A stretch of 64,000 nucleotides of DNA from Parasedimentitalea huanghaiensis (GTDB lineage: Bacteria > Pseudomonadota > Alphaproteobacteria > Rhodobacterales > Rhodobacteraceae). The translations under genes were made by a program, and so were the position numbers. How positions within the stretch are numbered: the stretch's first letter is position 1; every line of letters starts with the position of its first letter. The notes under the pieces were generated by a model. That model was not told the DNA's origin and searched no databases. It saw nothing but the letters and a program-made list of their open reading frames with translations. This document shows positions 52,170 to 59,848 of the stretch, piece after piece. The stretch lies in the NCBI RefSeq assembly GCF_009753675.1, contig NZ_WQLV01000015.1:51156-115155 (forward strand). Reading direction: 5' to 3'.

Positions 52170-53168
52170 ATGACACAAATTTCCGCACCATACCTCATCT
52201 ACCTCGGTAACACCGAGATCGCCCAGTTTGCTAAAACCGGCCAGGGGCTCGTACACTGGCGGCCCGAGCGTTGTCTCGCCCAATTGCGGGAGACAGGGTG
52301 TCAAGCCGATCTGGGATTGCCGGACATGACGATCAAGGACGCTGTAGCCGTTGGCGCAAAAACCCTTGTCATCGGCACGACGTTCATTGGTGGACAACTT
52401 CCTGACGCATGGATTGCGCGGTTAAGCGAAGCATTGGAGGCAGGATTGGACATTGCAGCCGGATTGCATCAGTCGCTTGCCAGTGTTCCCCAGTTACGCG
52501 ACGCTGCGGCCCGAAATGGTCGGGCAATTCACGATGTTCGGGTCAGCAAGACCGAGCTGCCAATTGCAAGTGGCAAACGCAGAACAGGGAACCGGTTGCT
52601 CGCAATGGGCACCGATTGCGCCGTAGGAAAGAAGTACTCTGCCTTGGCAATTCATCGCGCAATGGAAACCCGCGGCATGAAGGCGACGTTTCGCGCTACG
52701 GGTCAAACCGGAGTGCTGATTGACGGTACTGGCATCGCTGCGGACGCCATCGTTTCTGATTTCCTGGCAGGGGCAGTTGAACAGCTGACCCCGGCAGCTG
52801 ACGCTGACCATTGGGATGTCATTGAAGGGCAGGGATCTTTGATCCACCCCGCTTATTCCGGGGTTACGCTTGGGTTGCTACACGGCGCGCAGCCCAATGC
52901 GTTTGTTGTCTGCCACGAAGTGGGTCGCGAAGAATTGTCTGGGTTCCCGGGTAACAAAACAGGGCAGATCGAAGAGATCATTGCACTCACGATGTTATTA
53001 GGAGAGAGGTTTTCGCCGGATATCAAATGTGTCGGCTTATGTCTGAATACCTCCAGTCTGACAGAGATGGAGGCAAAGGCGACATTGCTGACATTGGCCG
53101 AAAAGCACGGCGTGCCGGCCTGTGATCCTGTGCGTTTTGGTGTGAGCGATATTGTGCAGAACCTTTAA
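52170..53168 (+). CDS. dgcN: DUF1611-family D-glutamate N-acetyltransferase, probable DgcN
   Basis: The protein has 332 residues from ATG 52170. The N-terminal Rossmann-like half (PYLIYLGNTEIAQFAKTGQGLVHW) is followed by a P-loop-like segment (MGTDCAVGKKYSALAIHRAM, about 157-176) and the conserved IEGQGSLIHPAYSGVTLGLLHGAQPNAFVVCHE. These are the hallmarks of DUF1611/DgcN. The family was long uncharacterised and then shown in marine bacteria to acetylate D-glutamate. Its stop is 88 bp from the convergent tctA stop. With dgcA and the importer it makes a compact D-glutamate assimilation operon. Confidence 0.87.
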   Translation: MTQISAPYLIYLGNTEIAQFAKTGQGLVHWRPERCLAQLRETGCQADLGLPDMTIKDAVAVGAKTLVIGTTFIGGQLPDAWIARLSEALEAGLDIAAGLHQSLASVPQLRDAAARNGRAIHDVRVSKTELPIASGKRRTGNRLLAMGTDCAVGKKYSALAIHRAMETRGMKATFRATGQTGVLIDGTGIAADAIVSDFLAGAVEQLTPAADADHWDVIEGQGSLIHPAYSGVTLGLLHGAQPNAFVVCHEVGREELSGFPGNKTGQIEEIIALTMLLGERFSPDIKCVGLCLNTSSLTEMEAKATLLTLAEKHGVPACDPVRFGVSDIVQNL

Positions 53169-53255
53169 GCCCGCCCCGCATAGAGGGACGTTTGGCAGGG
53201 GGAACCTGCTTGATGCCTGAGGCTGGCAATGGCTGATTTGTACGGATCAGGTAGT

Positions 53256-54746
53256 TTAACCCGTTTCAGGATCTACAAGGCGCTTGCGTAGGATGCCACC
53301 GAACAGTTGGCATCCTAAAATCAAACAAATGACCCCAAACAGCATCGCGGCAATTGGCCGGTCAATGAAATCAAGCGGTGTATCAACACGGCTCATTGCG
53401 ATGCGAAGTTTCACCTCCATAATGCCGCCAAGGACCATCCCAAGGATGATCGGGACAACTGGCAGGGCCAGGCGTTTCAGGATTACTCCAAATACCCCAA
53501 AGGCAGCGGCGATCGCGCAATCGGTGATCGAGTTTCTTAGTGAATAGACACCTACAAAACTCAGCAAGAGGACGGTAACACCAAGCGCACGTGTTGGGAT
53601 TTGCATGATCCGTGTCAGCCAGTTTGTTGAAAACAATAGGAACACAACAACAAGAATATTAAGCAGCAACATGGCCAGATAAATAGCCATCACAAAATCC
53701 ATGTCGTTCTGAAAAAGTTGGGGGCCCGGCACGACGTTGTGGACATAAAAGACCGATAACATCATTGCGGTCAAAGCCTCGCCGGGGATGCCGAGAGCCA
53801 AGAGCGGGATCATCGCGGCGGCGGGGACTGCATTGTTCGCGGTCTCGGACGCGATAAGCCCTTCAGGTGCACCTTTCCCAAACATCTCAGGGCTTTGCGA
53901 GGTTTTTTGCGCATAGGCATAGGACATGAACTGTGCGGTGAATTCACCAACACCGGGGATCATTCCCATCAGGACGCCAAAAGATGCTGAAACCGAAGCG
54001 ATGCGTTTGTAGCTTTGTAGCTCTTTAAAACCAGCAAGTAAGGTCCCCTTTACGCGGCTAGGATGGGGGGTCTCGTTGGGTTCAAGAAGCAAGACAAACG
54101 CTTGGGAAATCGCAAATAATCCAAGCACGACAACGATGAGATCAAAGCCGGAAGTCAGCCAGTCCTGGTCGAATGTATAGCGTTGGGAGTACTTTACGGG
54201 TTCCAAGCCAACGGTGTGCAAAAAGATGCCCAAACAGGCCAACATCCCCGCAGCGAAAACTTGACCTCGATGGGCGATGATCACCAAAATGATGCCCAGC
54301 AGCGCGGCGAGAAATATTTCCTTTGCCCCAAAATGCGGGGCGATCAGCGCCAGCAATGGTGACAACACCATAAGACAGAGTATTGAGAAAATGCCGCCAA
54401 AGAACGAAGCGGAATAAGCCAGCGACAAAGCCCTATGGCTTTCCCCGCGCTTTGTCATGGGGGTGCCGTCATAGGTTGTCAGCGCATTCACGGCCGTTCC
54501 AGGCGTGTTGATCAGAATGGCCGGGATCGCGCCGCCGTACATTGATGACCCGTAAATCCCCAGTAGCGCGGTAAGGCCGACAATCGGGTCAAAAGCAAAT
54601 GTGGCAGGCAGCAGAATGGCAATTGCTACAGCGGCACCAACCCCAGGGATTGCCCCGATGATTACGCCACCAATTGAACCAAACAGAAGTGCGACCAGAA
54701 CATCCCAGCGGGCAAGGATAACAACACCTGAGAGAAGAGTTTCCAT
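53256..54746 (-). CDS. tctA: Tripartite tricarboxylate transporter, large membrane subunit TctA
   Basis: The 496-residue protein has about 12 membrane helices. TctA family motifs are GSIGGVIIGAIPGVGAAVAIAILLP, GIYGSSMYGGAIPAILINTPGTAVNALTTYDG and AALLGIILVIIAHRGQVFAAG. It forms the channel of a secondary, binding-protein-dependent transporter. Its partners TctB (11 bp upstream) and TctC (62278-63222) are in the same transcription unit, with TctC at the far opposite end about 8 kb away. The whole operon therefore seems to be one uptake-and-degradation unit. It is the last gene; only 87 bp separate it from the convergent dgcN. Confidence 0.94.
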   Translation of the reverse strand: METLLSGVVILARWDVLVALLFGSIGGVIIGAIPGVGAAVAIAILLPATFAFDPIVGLTALLGIYGSSMYGGAIPAILINTPGTAVNALTTYDGTPMTKRGESHRALSLAYSASFFGGIFSILCLMVLSPLLALIAPHFGAKEIFLAALLGIILVIIAHRGQVFAAGMLACLGIFLHTVGLEPVKYSQRYTFDQDWLTSGFDLIVVVLGLFAISQAFVLLLEPNETPHPSRVKGTLLAGFKELQSYKRIASVSASFGVLMGMIPGVGEFTAQFMSYAYAQKTSQSPEMFGKGAPEGLIASETANNAVPAAAMIPLLALGIPGEALTAMMLSVFYVHNVVPGPQLFQNDMDFVMAIYLAMLLLNILVVVFLLFSTNWLTRIMQIPTRALGVTVLLLSFVGVYSLRNSITDCAIAAAFGVFGVILKRLALPVVPIILGMVLGGIMEVKLRIAMSRVDTPLDFIDRPIAAMLFGVICLILGCQLFGGILRKRLVDPETG

Positions 54747-54757
54747 GGTGTTCCCTT

Positions 54758-55303
54758 TTAGAAGTATGTCAGCATAAAGCTGCGGAGTGTGCTGGGCAGA
54801 AATTCATAGAGCGCACCGCCGGGTAAGTTCACTTGCAAAACTGATTTGAATAAGACGACAATACCAAACGCTACCAAAGCCACAGTGCCAATCGTGCGCA
54901 GGTCGCGGTAACCCGCGCGCAGCATGAGTGCAGCAGCAGCAAACACAGTGCTTAGAAGATAACCCAGCAGCGGGACCAAGCTGACATAGACGAGAAACCA
55001 ACCCGCATATTCCAGAGATCTGATCCATAACCAGACCTCGCTCCAGCGGCCTGCGATGCGGGGTGACACAAAAGAGCTGACCGAATGTAAAATGGCGAAA
55101 AACAACATTCCACCCAGCGATACCGCCGGCCAGAACCGAGGTTGCGTATAAAGATCGGTGCGTTTCGCCCAGATCGTTTGCCATGGCATCATTGCCAGCA
55201 GACTTGCGGCAACAATCATAAAGGCAACCGCAAATACCAAATCACCGGGGCGGCGTTCGCGGTGGAACAGGCGCACAAAAAGGGTTGTACTGTCGGATCT
55301 CAT
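54758..55303 (-). CDS. tctB: Tripartite tricarboxylate transporter, small membrane subunit TctB
   Basis: The 181-residue protein has four predicted membrane segments, the size and layout of TctB: FHRERRPGDLVFAVAFMIVAASLLAMMPW, then WPAVSLGGMLFFAILHSVSSF, GWFLVYVSLVPLLGYLLSTVFAAAALML and TIGTVALVAFGIVVLFKSVLQV. The family signature LPGGALYEFLP occurs near the end. It overlaps the amidotransferase gene by 4 bp, so transporter and enzymes are translationally coupled. Confidence 0.9.
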   Translation of the reverse strand: MRSDSTTLFVRLFHRERRPGDLVFAVAFMIVAASLLAMMPWQTIWAKRTDLYTQPRFWPAVSLGGMLFFAILHSVSSFVSPRIAGRWSEVWLWIRSLEYAGWFLVYVSLVPLLGYLLSTVFAAAALMLRAGYRDLRTIGTVALVAFGIVVLFKSVLQVNLPGGALYEFLPSTLRSFMLTYF

Positions 55304-56040
55304 ACCCAGGCTGCCTCTTTTTCCGCGAAGATATCCAAGATCAGGGCCCGGAGGATTTTAGGATCACGGGTATCCGCTTTGAAGAATGCTTCGATGACAT
55401 CCGCTTGCGCCAAACGAGCAACAGGTTCAGCCGCGGTTTTCACCGCCTCCTCTCTTATTGCGACAGGCAGGAAGGTAGACGCTCTGACAGCATTCTTGAC
55501 AATGTTAGCGGTGAATTCTGGATGCGGTTGAATGCCCAGAGCATTGCCAGATATCAACATCATTGCGTTTTCACACATCTCGGATTTTCCAAGCCGAATT
55601 GCGTCTGGTGGTAAGTCGAGAACCTGATCCTGATGCCAAGCCATCGCATGCATCTGTTGTCCTGATGCGAGCGTGTAGGCCGTGCGGCCAACAGACCATC
55701 CGCCATTGAATTTTTCGACACGCCCACCCCTCACTTTAGCCAGCAGTTGATGACCAAAACAGATGCCCACAATGGGGGCATTGGTATTCAACAGACCGTC
55801 AACACAGACCTTTAGATCGGCGATCCAGGGCAGATCATCATACACCCCATCCTTGGAGCCGGTGATGATCCATCCATCTGCCTCGTCTGCGCTACGTGGC
55901 AGCTCCCCGTTTCGCACATCGTAATGACGAAAAATGAAGCCTCGGTCCTGAAGGAGGTCTTCGTACATATCGCCATAGCGCGCGTAGATCTCGGTCAGGG
56001 TAGGGGGCAAGATACCTGCGACCAGGAGGCCGATCTTCAT
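55300..56040 (-). CDS. Class I glutamine amidotransferase-like protein (possible gamma-glutamyl amide hydrolase)
   Basis: A 246-residue single-domain GATase. The nucleophile Cys is in VGICFGHQLLA, and the His-Glu pair in GIQPHPEF. No synthetase domain is attached. In aniline and related pathways a free GATase-like protein (AtdA2/TdnT type) works with a glutamine-synthetase-like ligase (AtdA1/TdnQ type) through gamma-glutamyl amide intermediates. Such a ligase is encoded two genes upstream in the same operon. I therefore infer hydrolysis or control of a gamma-glutamylated intermediate, as PuuD does for gamma-Glu-GABA. It overlaps flavin reductase and tctB by 4 bp each. Confidence 0.85.
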   Translation of the reverse strand: MKIGLLVAGILPPTLTEIYARYGDMYEDLLQDRGFIFRHYDVRNGELPRSADEADGWIITGSKDGVYDDLPWIADLKVCVDGLLNTNAPIVGICFGHQLLAKVRGGRVEKFNGGWSVGRTAYTLASGQQMHAMAWHQDQVLDLPPDAIRLGKSEMCENAMMLISGNALGIQPHPEFTANIVKNAVRASTFLPVAIREEAVKTAAEPVARLAQADVIEAFFKADTRDPKILRALILDIFAEKEAAWV

Positions 56041-56534
56041 CGCGCGTCCAAAGGTTGGGCATTGTTGTAGCCGCGATTGGCGTAGACGAGGGCTTTGTCA
56101 CCCTCATTTAGGCCTATGTGTCGGACTTCCCCGACAAAGATATGGTGACTACCGCAGGTGATTTCGTGCTGTACGGTGCAGTCAAACGATGCCAGCGCAC
56201 CCTGAAGCATCGGCGCACCAGTTTCGCCCTTGGTCCAAGTTGCGCAGTCGAACTTCTCTTCGTCCTTTGCATCGGTTCGACCGGCAAATGAGTCCGATAC
56301 TGTCGTCTGATCATCGCCCAACAGGTTCACACAGAAACTGCGGTTCTGTCTGATCGCTGCGGCGGTTGGTGACAAATGGTGCACACAGGTCAAAAGCGTT
56401 GGATTGGGGGTATCGGCAGAAACTGACGAGACAGCGCTGACCGTAACGCCGCGACGACCGGCGATGCCATCCGTGGTGACAACGTAAACCGAACAGGCGG
56501 CTTTCGACATACCTTCAAGAAATAGATCGCGCAT
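56037..56534 (-). CDS. Flavin reductase-like (FMN-binding split barrel) protein
   Basis: The protein has 165 residues from ATG 56534; a longer in-frame extension lies inside the synthetase gene. Flavin-reductase-family sequence is MSKAACSVYVVTTDGIAGRRGVTVSAVSSVSADTPNPTLLTCVH, followed by FCVNLLGDDQ and CGSHHIFVGEVRHI (conserved H-x-I/F-x-G motif). HpaC-type members supply reduced FMN or FAD to a partner monooxygenase. The acyl-CoA-dehydrogenase-fold protein of the same operon (59849-61159) is the obvious partner, since that fold also occurs in HpaB-type two-component monooxygenases. It is 4 bp downstream of the synthetase gene and overlaps the GATase gene. Confidence 0.88.
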   Translation of the reverse strand: MRDLFLEGMSKAACSVYVVTTDGIAGRRGVTVSAVSSVSADTPNPTLLTCVHHLSPTAAAIRQNRSFCVNLLGDDQTTVSDSFAGRTDAKDEEKFDCATWTKGETGAPMLQGALASFDCTVQHEITCGSHHIFVGEVRHIGLNEGDKALVYANRGYNNAQPLDAR

Positions 56535-56538
56535 ATGC

Positions 56539-57882
56539 TTACCCCAATTCGAAAAAGCGGCGAAGTTCTGTATCAGGCACCATATGTTGAAAGGCGACCT
56601 CCTGTGCTTCGCGTGTGGCAGAGAAACCATCGACAAAGGCGTCGCCAAGCCATTCCCGCGCAAAGCTACTTTCGCGCAAGGCAGCAATCGCATGAACGAT
56701 TGTGCGCGGATAATGGCGTGGTTCTTGTTCGGATGGCACGTAACCATTTCCGCTGACTGCTTCATCTGGTTCGATTTTCTGGGCTATTCCGGCAAGCCCG
56801 GCAGCCAGCGTTGCCGCCACTGTGAGATAGGGGTTGGCATCAGAGCCGGGAAGTCGGTTCTCCACTCTCAATGAGCCGGCATCATGGCCAACAACACGAA
56901 AACAGGTTGTCCGGTTTTCAATGCCCCATGTTAGGGCAGGGGGGGCAAATGTTCCGGGTGCGAAGCGACGGTATGAATTCACGGTTGGTGCAAACAGTAA
57001 CATCATCTGGCCGATGTAAGTCTGCATACCGCCGATGAAATAACGGAATGTATCGGACATATTGTCTGGCTTCGTTTCATCCCAGAACAAGGGGGTTCCA
57101 TCCTCACCTTTCAGTGACACATGAATATGGGCTGATTGACTGTCGGCCTGCTCAGACCAGCGCGCCATATAGGTGATTGTTTTGTTCTGCCGCATTGCAA
57201 GGGCGCGCATGAAGTTTTTCAGTAAGATGGTTTGATCAGCCGGTTCCAAGCCGCCGCCAGCACCTGTGCAGGCTTCCATGAACCCTGGCCCGATTTCTTC
57301 GTGCATCTTGGCAAGGTCGATCTTGAGCGCATCACACATATCTGCCACAGCGGTGTACCATTCAGATTGCGCCGTCTGGTAAATAACCAGGTCATGACTG
57401 GCGTGCACCGTTGCTGGCGTCAGATCGCAAAACCCTTTTGCTGCGATGCTTTCCGATGTTTCTTCGAAAAGCGTGTATTCCAGCTCTAATCCGTATTTGA
57501 GCGACAGCCCCATACTATCAGCTTTGTCGATCAGTCCCGACAGCATTGCGCGAGGGCACATCGCAGCTGTTTCACCAGTGTAGTTTGATAGAACAAGAAG
57601 GTCATGTCCCGGCACTTCCCATGGAATTGACCGAACTGTGTCTGTGTCGACGGCGAGTGGGCTGTCGTGGAAATCCGCGCTATCATCGCTGACACCAGGG
57701 AGGTTCAGAATTTCGTCAGTTGGATCAAGGGCAAGAGTGACGGGGGACATGCCCATGCCAGCATGCAAAATGCCCTCAAACGACTTGCGCGACACCTTTT
57801 GCCCACGCAACAGCCCGTTTGTGTCGCTCATGGCCACGGTGATGAAACGCGTGTCATTCTTATCAAGTATGTCTTTCATCAT
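56539..57882 (-). CDS. Glutamine synthetase-like ligase (gamma-glutamylamide synthetase candidate)
   Basis: A 447-residue GS-fold protein; a second ATG three bases later has better spacing to GGAG. Visible GS elements are LKYGLELEYTLFEE (metal-binding Glu), IGPGFMEA, SAHIHVSLKG, NSYRRFAPGTFAPPALTWGIENRT (ATP and glutamate site) and LRVENRLPGSDANPYL. It lacks the adenylylation context of GlnA and lies in a catabolic operon, like PuuA, IpuC or AtdA1, which ligate glutamate to an amine. The co-encoded GATase supports this. Likely role: ATP-dependent gamma-glutamylation of an amine substrate or intermediate. It overlaps the triple-fusion gene by 4 bp. Confidence 0.88.
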   Translation of the reverse strand: MMKDILDKNDTRFITVAMSDTNGLLRGQKVSRKSFEGILHAGMGMSPVTLALDPTDEILNLPGVSDDSADFHDSPLAVDTDTVRSIPWEVPGHDLLVLSNYTGETAAMCPRAMLSGLIDKADSMGLSLKYGLELEYTLFEETSESIAAKGFCDLTPATVHASHDLVIYQTAQSEWYTAVADMCDALKIDLAKMHEEIGPGFMEACTGAGGGLEPADQTILLKNFMRALAMRQNKTITYMARWSEQADSQSAHIHVSLKGEDGTPLFWDETKPDNMSDTFRYFIGGMQTYIGQMMLLFAPTVNSYRRFAPGTFAPPALTWGIENRTTCFRVVGHDAGSLRVENRLPGSDANPYLTVAATLAAGLAGIAQKIEPDEAVSGNGYVPSEQEPRHYPRTIVHAIAALRESSFAREWLGDAFVDGFSATREAQEVAFQHMVPDTELRRFFELG

Positions 57883-59846
57883 GATCTCCGTAGGGGCCGC
57901 TGAACTCCCAATGCATCAAGCTTTTCAATGTCTGTTTCCAGATTTGACGAATAAGCGCGCAGGAAGGCCTTTAACCCTCCGAGGATGACCGGCAGCAGGT
58001 CTTGATCACTCGGTAGATTGTTGGGGAAATGCAGCGCCGCATTTCGCGGCCCTGAAAGGATGAGCGCCCACAGGTGTTCAGCTGCAAGCCAGCTGTCTTC
58101 AAATATGAGGTGCCCGGCGTTTCGTTGTGTTTCAAGGTAGGCAGCAACACCAGCTTGAGCTTTGGCCGGGCCTGTTTCATTGAAGCTGGAAACGATGTCC
58201 GGAACCCGGAGTGCCTCTCCTATCATAAGGCGCGCGATTGAAAGGTTATCTGGGTGCAGGACATAGTCCGCGTATTGCCAACTGAATTCCCAGAGGACGA
58301 AGGTGAGGTCTTGTTCGTCAGTGTTTTCAAATGCAGCAAGAATTTTAGCGCGCCCAGCTTCCAATATCGCGCGGAATATGTCGTCCTTTTGTCCGATGTA
58401 TTGATAGAGTGTTGGCTTTGAAACTTCAGCGCGTTCAGCGATGGCTTGCATCGACGCGCCTGAATATCCGTTGCGGGAAAACTCAATCAGAGCGGCGTCA
58501 AGAATGCGTTTTCTCTTGGCGGCTTTCTTTTCTGAGCGCGTGTTATTTGGTTGTTTGTTCATCGGCCCGACCATATCCAAAAATGATTTGATATGATGGT
58601 TTACTTCCATTGGCTGCTCAAGATTGCAAACATGCCCTGCGTCGGCAATGACCTCAAACTGAACAAAAGGGGCGCCGGCATCAAAAAACCGGTGACTTAT
58701 CTGGCGAATTTCAGCAGGTGGTGCCAAGCGGTCAAATTCACCGGTCATCAGCAAAACAGGGAAGGACGCTTTGCTAAAGTCCAGTTTTTCCAACGGGTTT
58801 GTGAAACACGTCAGCGCATCCCGGTAGGTGGCTGAGGGTATCGTGGCCATTGACTCACGCAGTGTTTGGCGCACTTCCTGTGTTGCATTTGGTCCCGAGA
58901 TTGCATCAACAACCGGCACCGCGAAATCGGATGGTGACTGCCCTGCGTTTAAGGGAACCTCGCGTGAGACGCGAAACGCTTCGCGCTCATCCGGGTCGGC
59001 CTCTGACATTCCTGTACAGCCGCCACACAGGATCAAGCCGGCCAATTTTTCCGGGTGTTGAAGGGCGAAACTGGTCGCTATCCAGGATCCATAGCTTAGA
59101 CCACACAACACAAGTTTTTCGGCGTTGAATGCGTCCATTACAGATAGGATGTCTTCAAAATAGTCATCGGTTTTTGATTGCTCAAACCCCAATGTGCTAT
59201 CGCCGTAGCCTCTCAGATCAAGGGAGACCACGGGCATCGTATTCCCGAGGGCTGCCAGTTGGGCGTCCCAATTTGATCGATTTCCGCCTATCCCATGAAG
59301 AAAAAGGCAGATGGTTTTTTCATGTTGCAACCCCTTTGGCGCGATACTCATCGCCAGCCGGGGTGTTTGACCGATTGATTTTGTGCCGATCGCACAGCTT
59401 GGAAGCCTGTCCGTTGGACTATTTTTTGGCTCGGGCGGTTTGCTCAGAACGGTGATACCGGCATCAAAGACTTGCTCGGTCCCCGCGGCTATCTCTTTTA
59501 CGCGGGGTGCTGCCGCTTCAATGTCAGCATGCCATGTCAGTGTAGACCCCGTCTCACTAGGTGAGATCTTCAATCGCGCCGCATATTTTTGCGCATCTGC
59601 AATGCCTTCCAGTGCGACGTAAGCCATCACATGGTCACTGTTGCTTAGATAGGTCAGACGTTCTCGGACTATGGCGGTATCGCCCTTTACTCCAAATCGA
59701 CGGATGACCTGAGCATCTTTACGCTGCTCACGTTCCATCCACTCGACAAGCGGATGCCAGGGCGCAGAAAAATCCTGAACAAAAGCCCAAATATCTGCAG
59801 GGCGTGCCGATGAACTTCCGATGCGATGGACCGTTTCCCGTGCCAT
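57879..59846 (-). CDS. Triple-domain fusion: SRPBCC, alpha/beta hydrolase, TetR regulator
   Basis: A 655-residue single frame. Residues 1-140 are an SRPBCC/polyketide-cyclase-like domain (SSSARPADIWAFVQDFSAPWHPLV). Residues about 175-425 are an alpha/beta hydrolase with oxyanion loop LFLHGIGGNRSNWD, nucleophile Ser251 (CGLSYGS), acid Asp372 (GEFDR) and His405 (DAGHV). Residues about 440-655 are a TetR protein with HTH IEFSRNGYSGASMQAIAERAEVSKPTLYQYIGQKDDIF. The hydrolase resembles enol-lactone hydrolases and could act like NicD on an N-formyl or amide product. The TetR part probably represses this operon at 63239-63257. Start ATG 59846 follows the upstream stop; Met429 could allow a separate TetR product, but no strong internal Shine-Dalgarno is seen. 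No frameshift is needed. Confidence 0.88.
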   Translation of the reverse strand: MARETVHRIGSSSARPADIWAFVQDFSAPWHPLVEWMEREQRKDAQVIRRFGVKGDTAIVRERLTYLSNSDHVMAYVALEGIADAQKYAARLKISPSETGSTLTWHADIEAAAPRVKEIAAGTEQVFDAGITVLSKPPEPKNSPTDRLPSCAIGTKSIGQTPRLAMSIAPKGLQHEKTICLFLHGIGGNRSNWDAQLAALGNTMPVVSLDLRGYGDSTLGFEQSKTDDYFEDILSVMDAFNAEKLVLCGLSYGSWIATSFALQHPEKLAGLILCGGCTGMSEADPDEREAFRVSREVPLNAGQSPSDFAVPVVDAISGPNATQEVRQTLRESMATIPSATYRDALTCFTNPLEKLDFSKASFPVLLMTGEFDRLAPPAEIRQISHRFFDAGAPFVQFEVIADAGHVCNLEQPMEVNHHIKSFLDMVGPMNKQPNNTRSEKKAAKRKRILDAALIEFSRNGYSGASMQAIAERAEVSKPTLYQYIGQKDDIFRAILEAGRAKILAAFENTDEQDLTFVLWEFSWQYADYVLHPDNLSIARLMIGEALRVPDIVSSFNETGPAKAQAGVAAYLETQRNAGHLIFEDSWLAAEHLWALILSGPRNAALHFPNNLPSDQDLLPVILGGLKAFLRAYSSNLETDIEKLDALGVQRPLRRS

Positions 59847-59848
59847 GA

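Noticed and set aside
53169..53255. Bidirectional terminator between dgcN and tctA
   Set aside because: Only a short GCAGG/CCTGC stem is present, without T-runs on either side.
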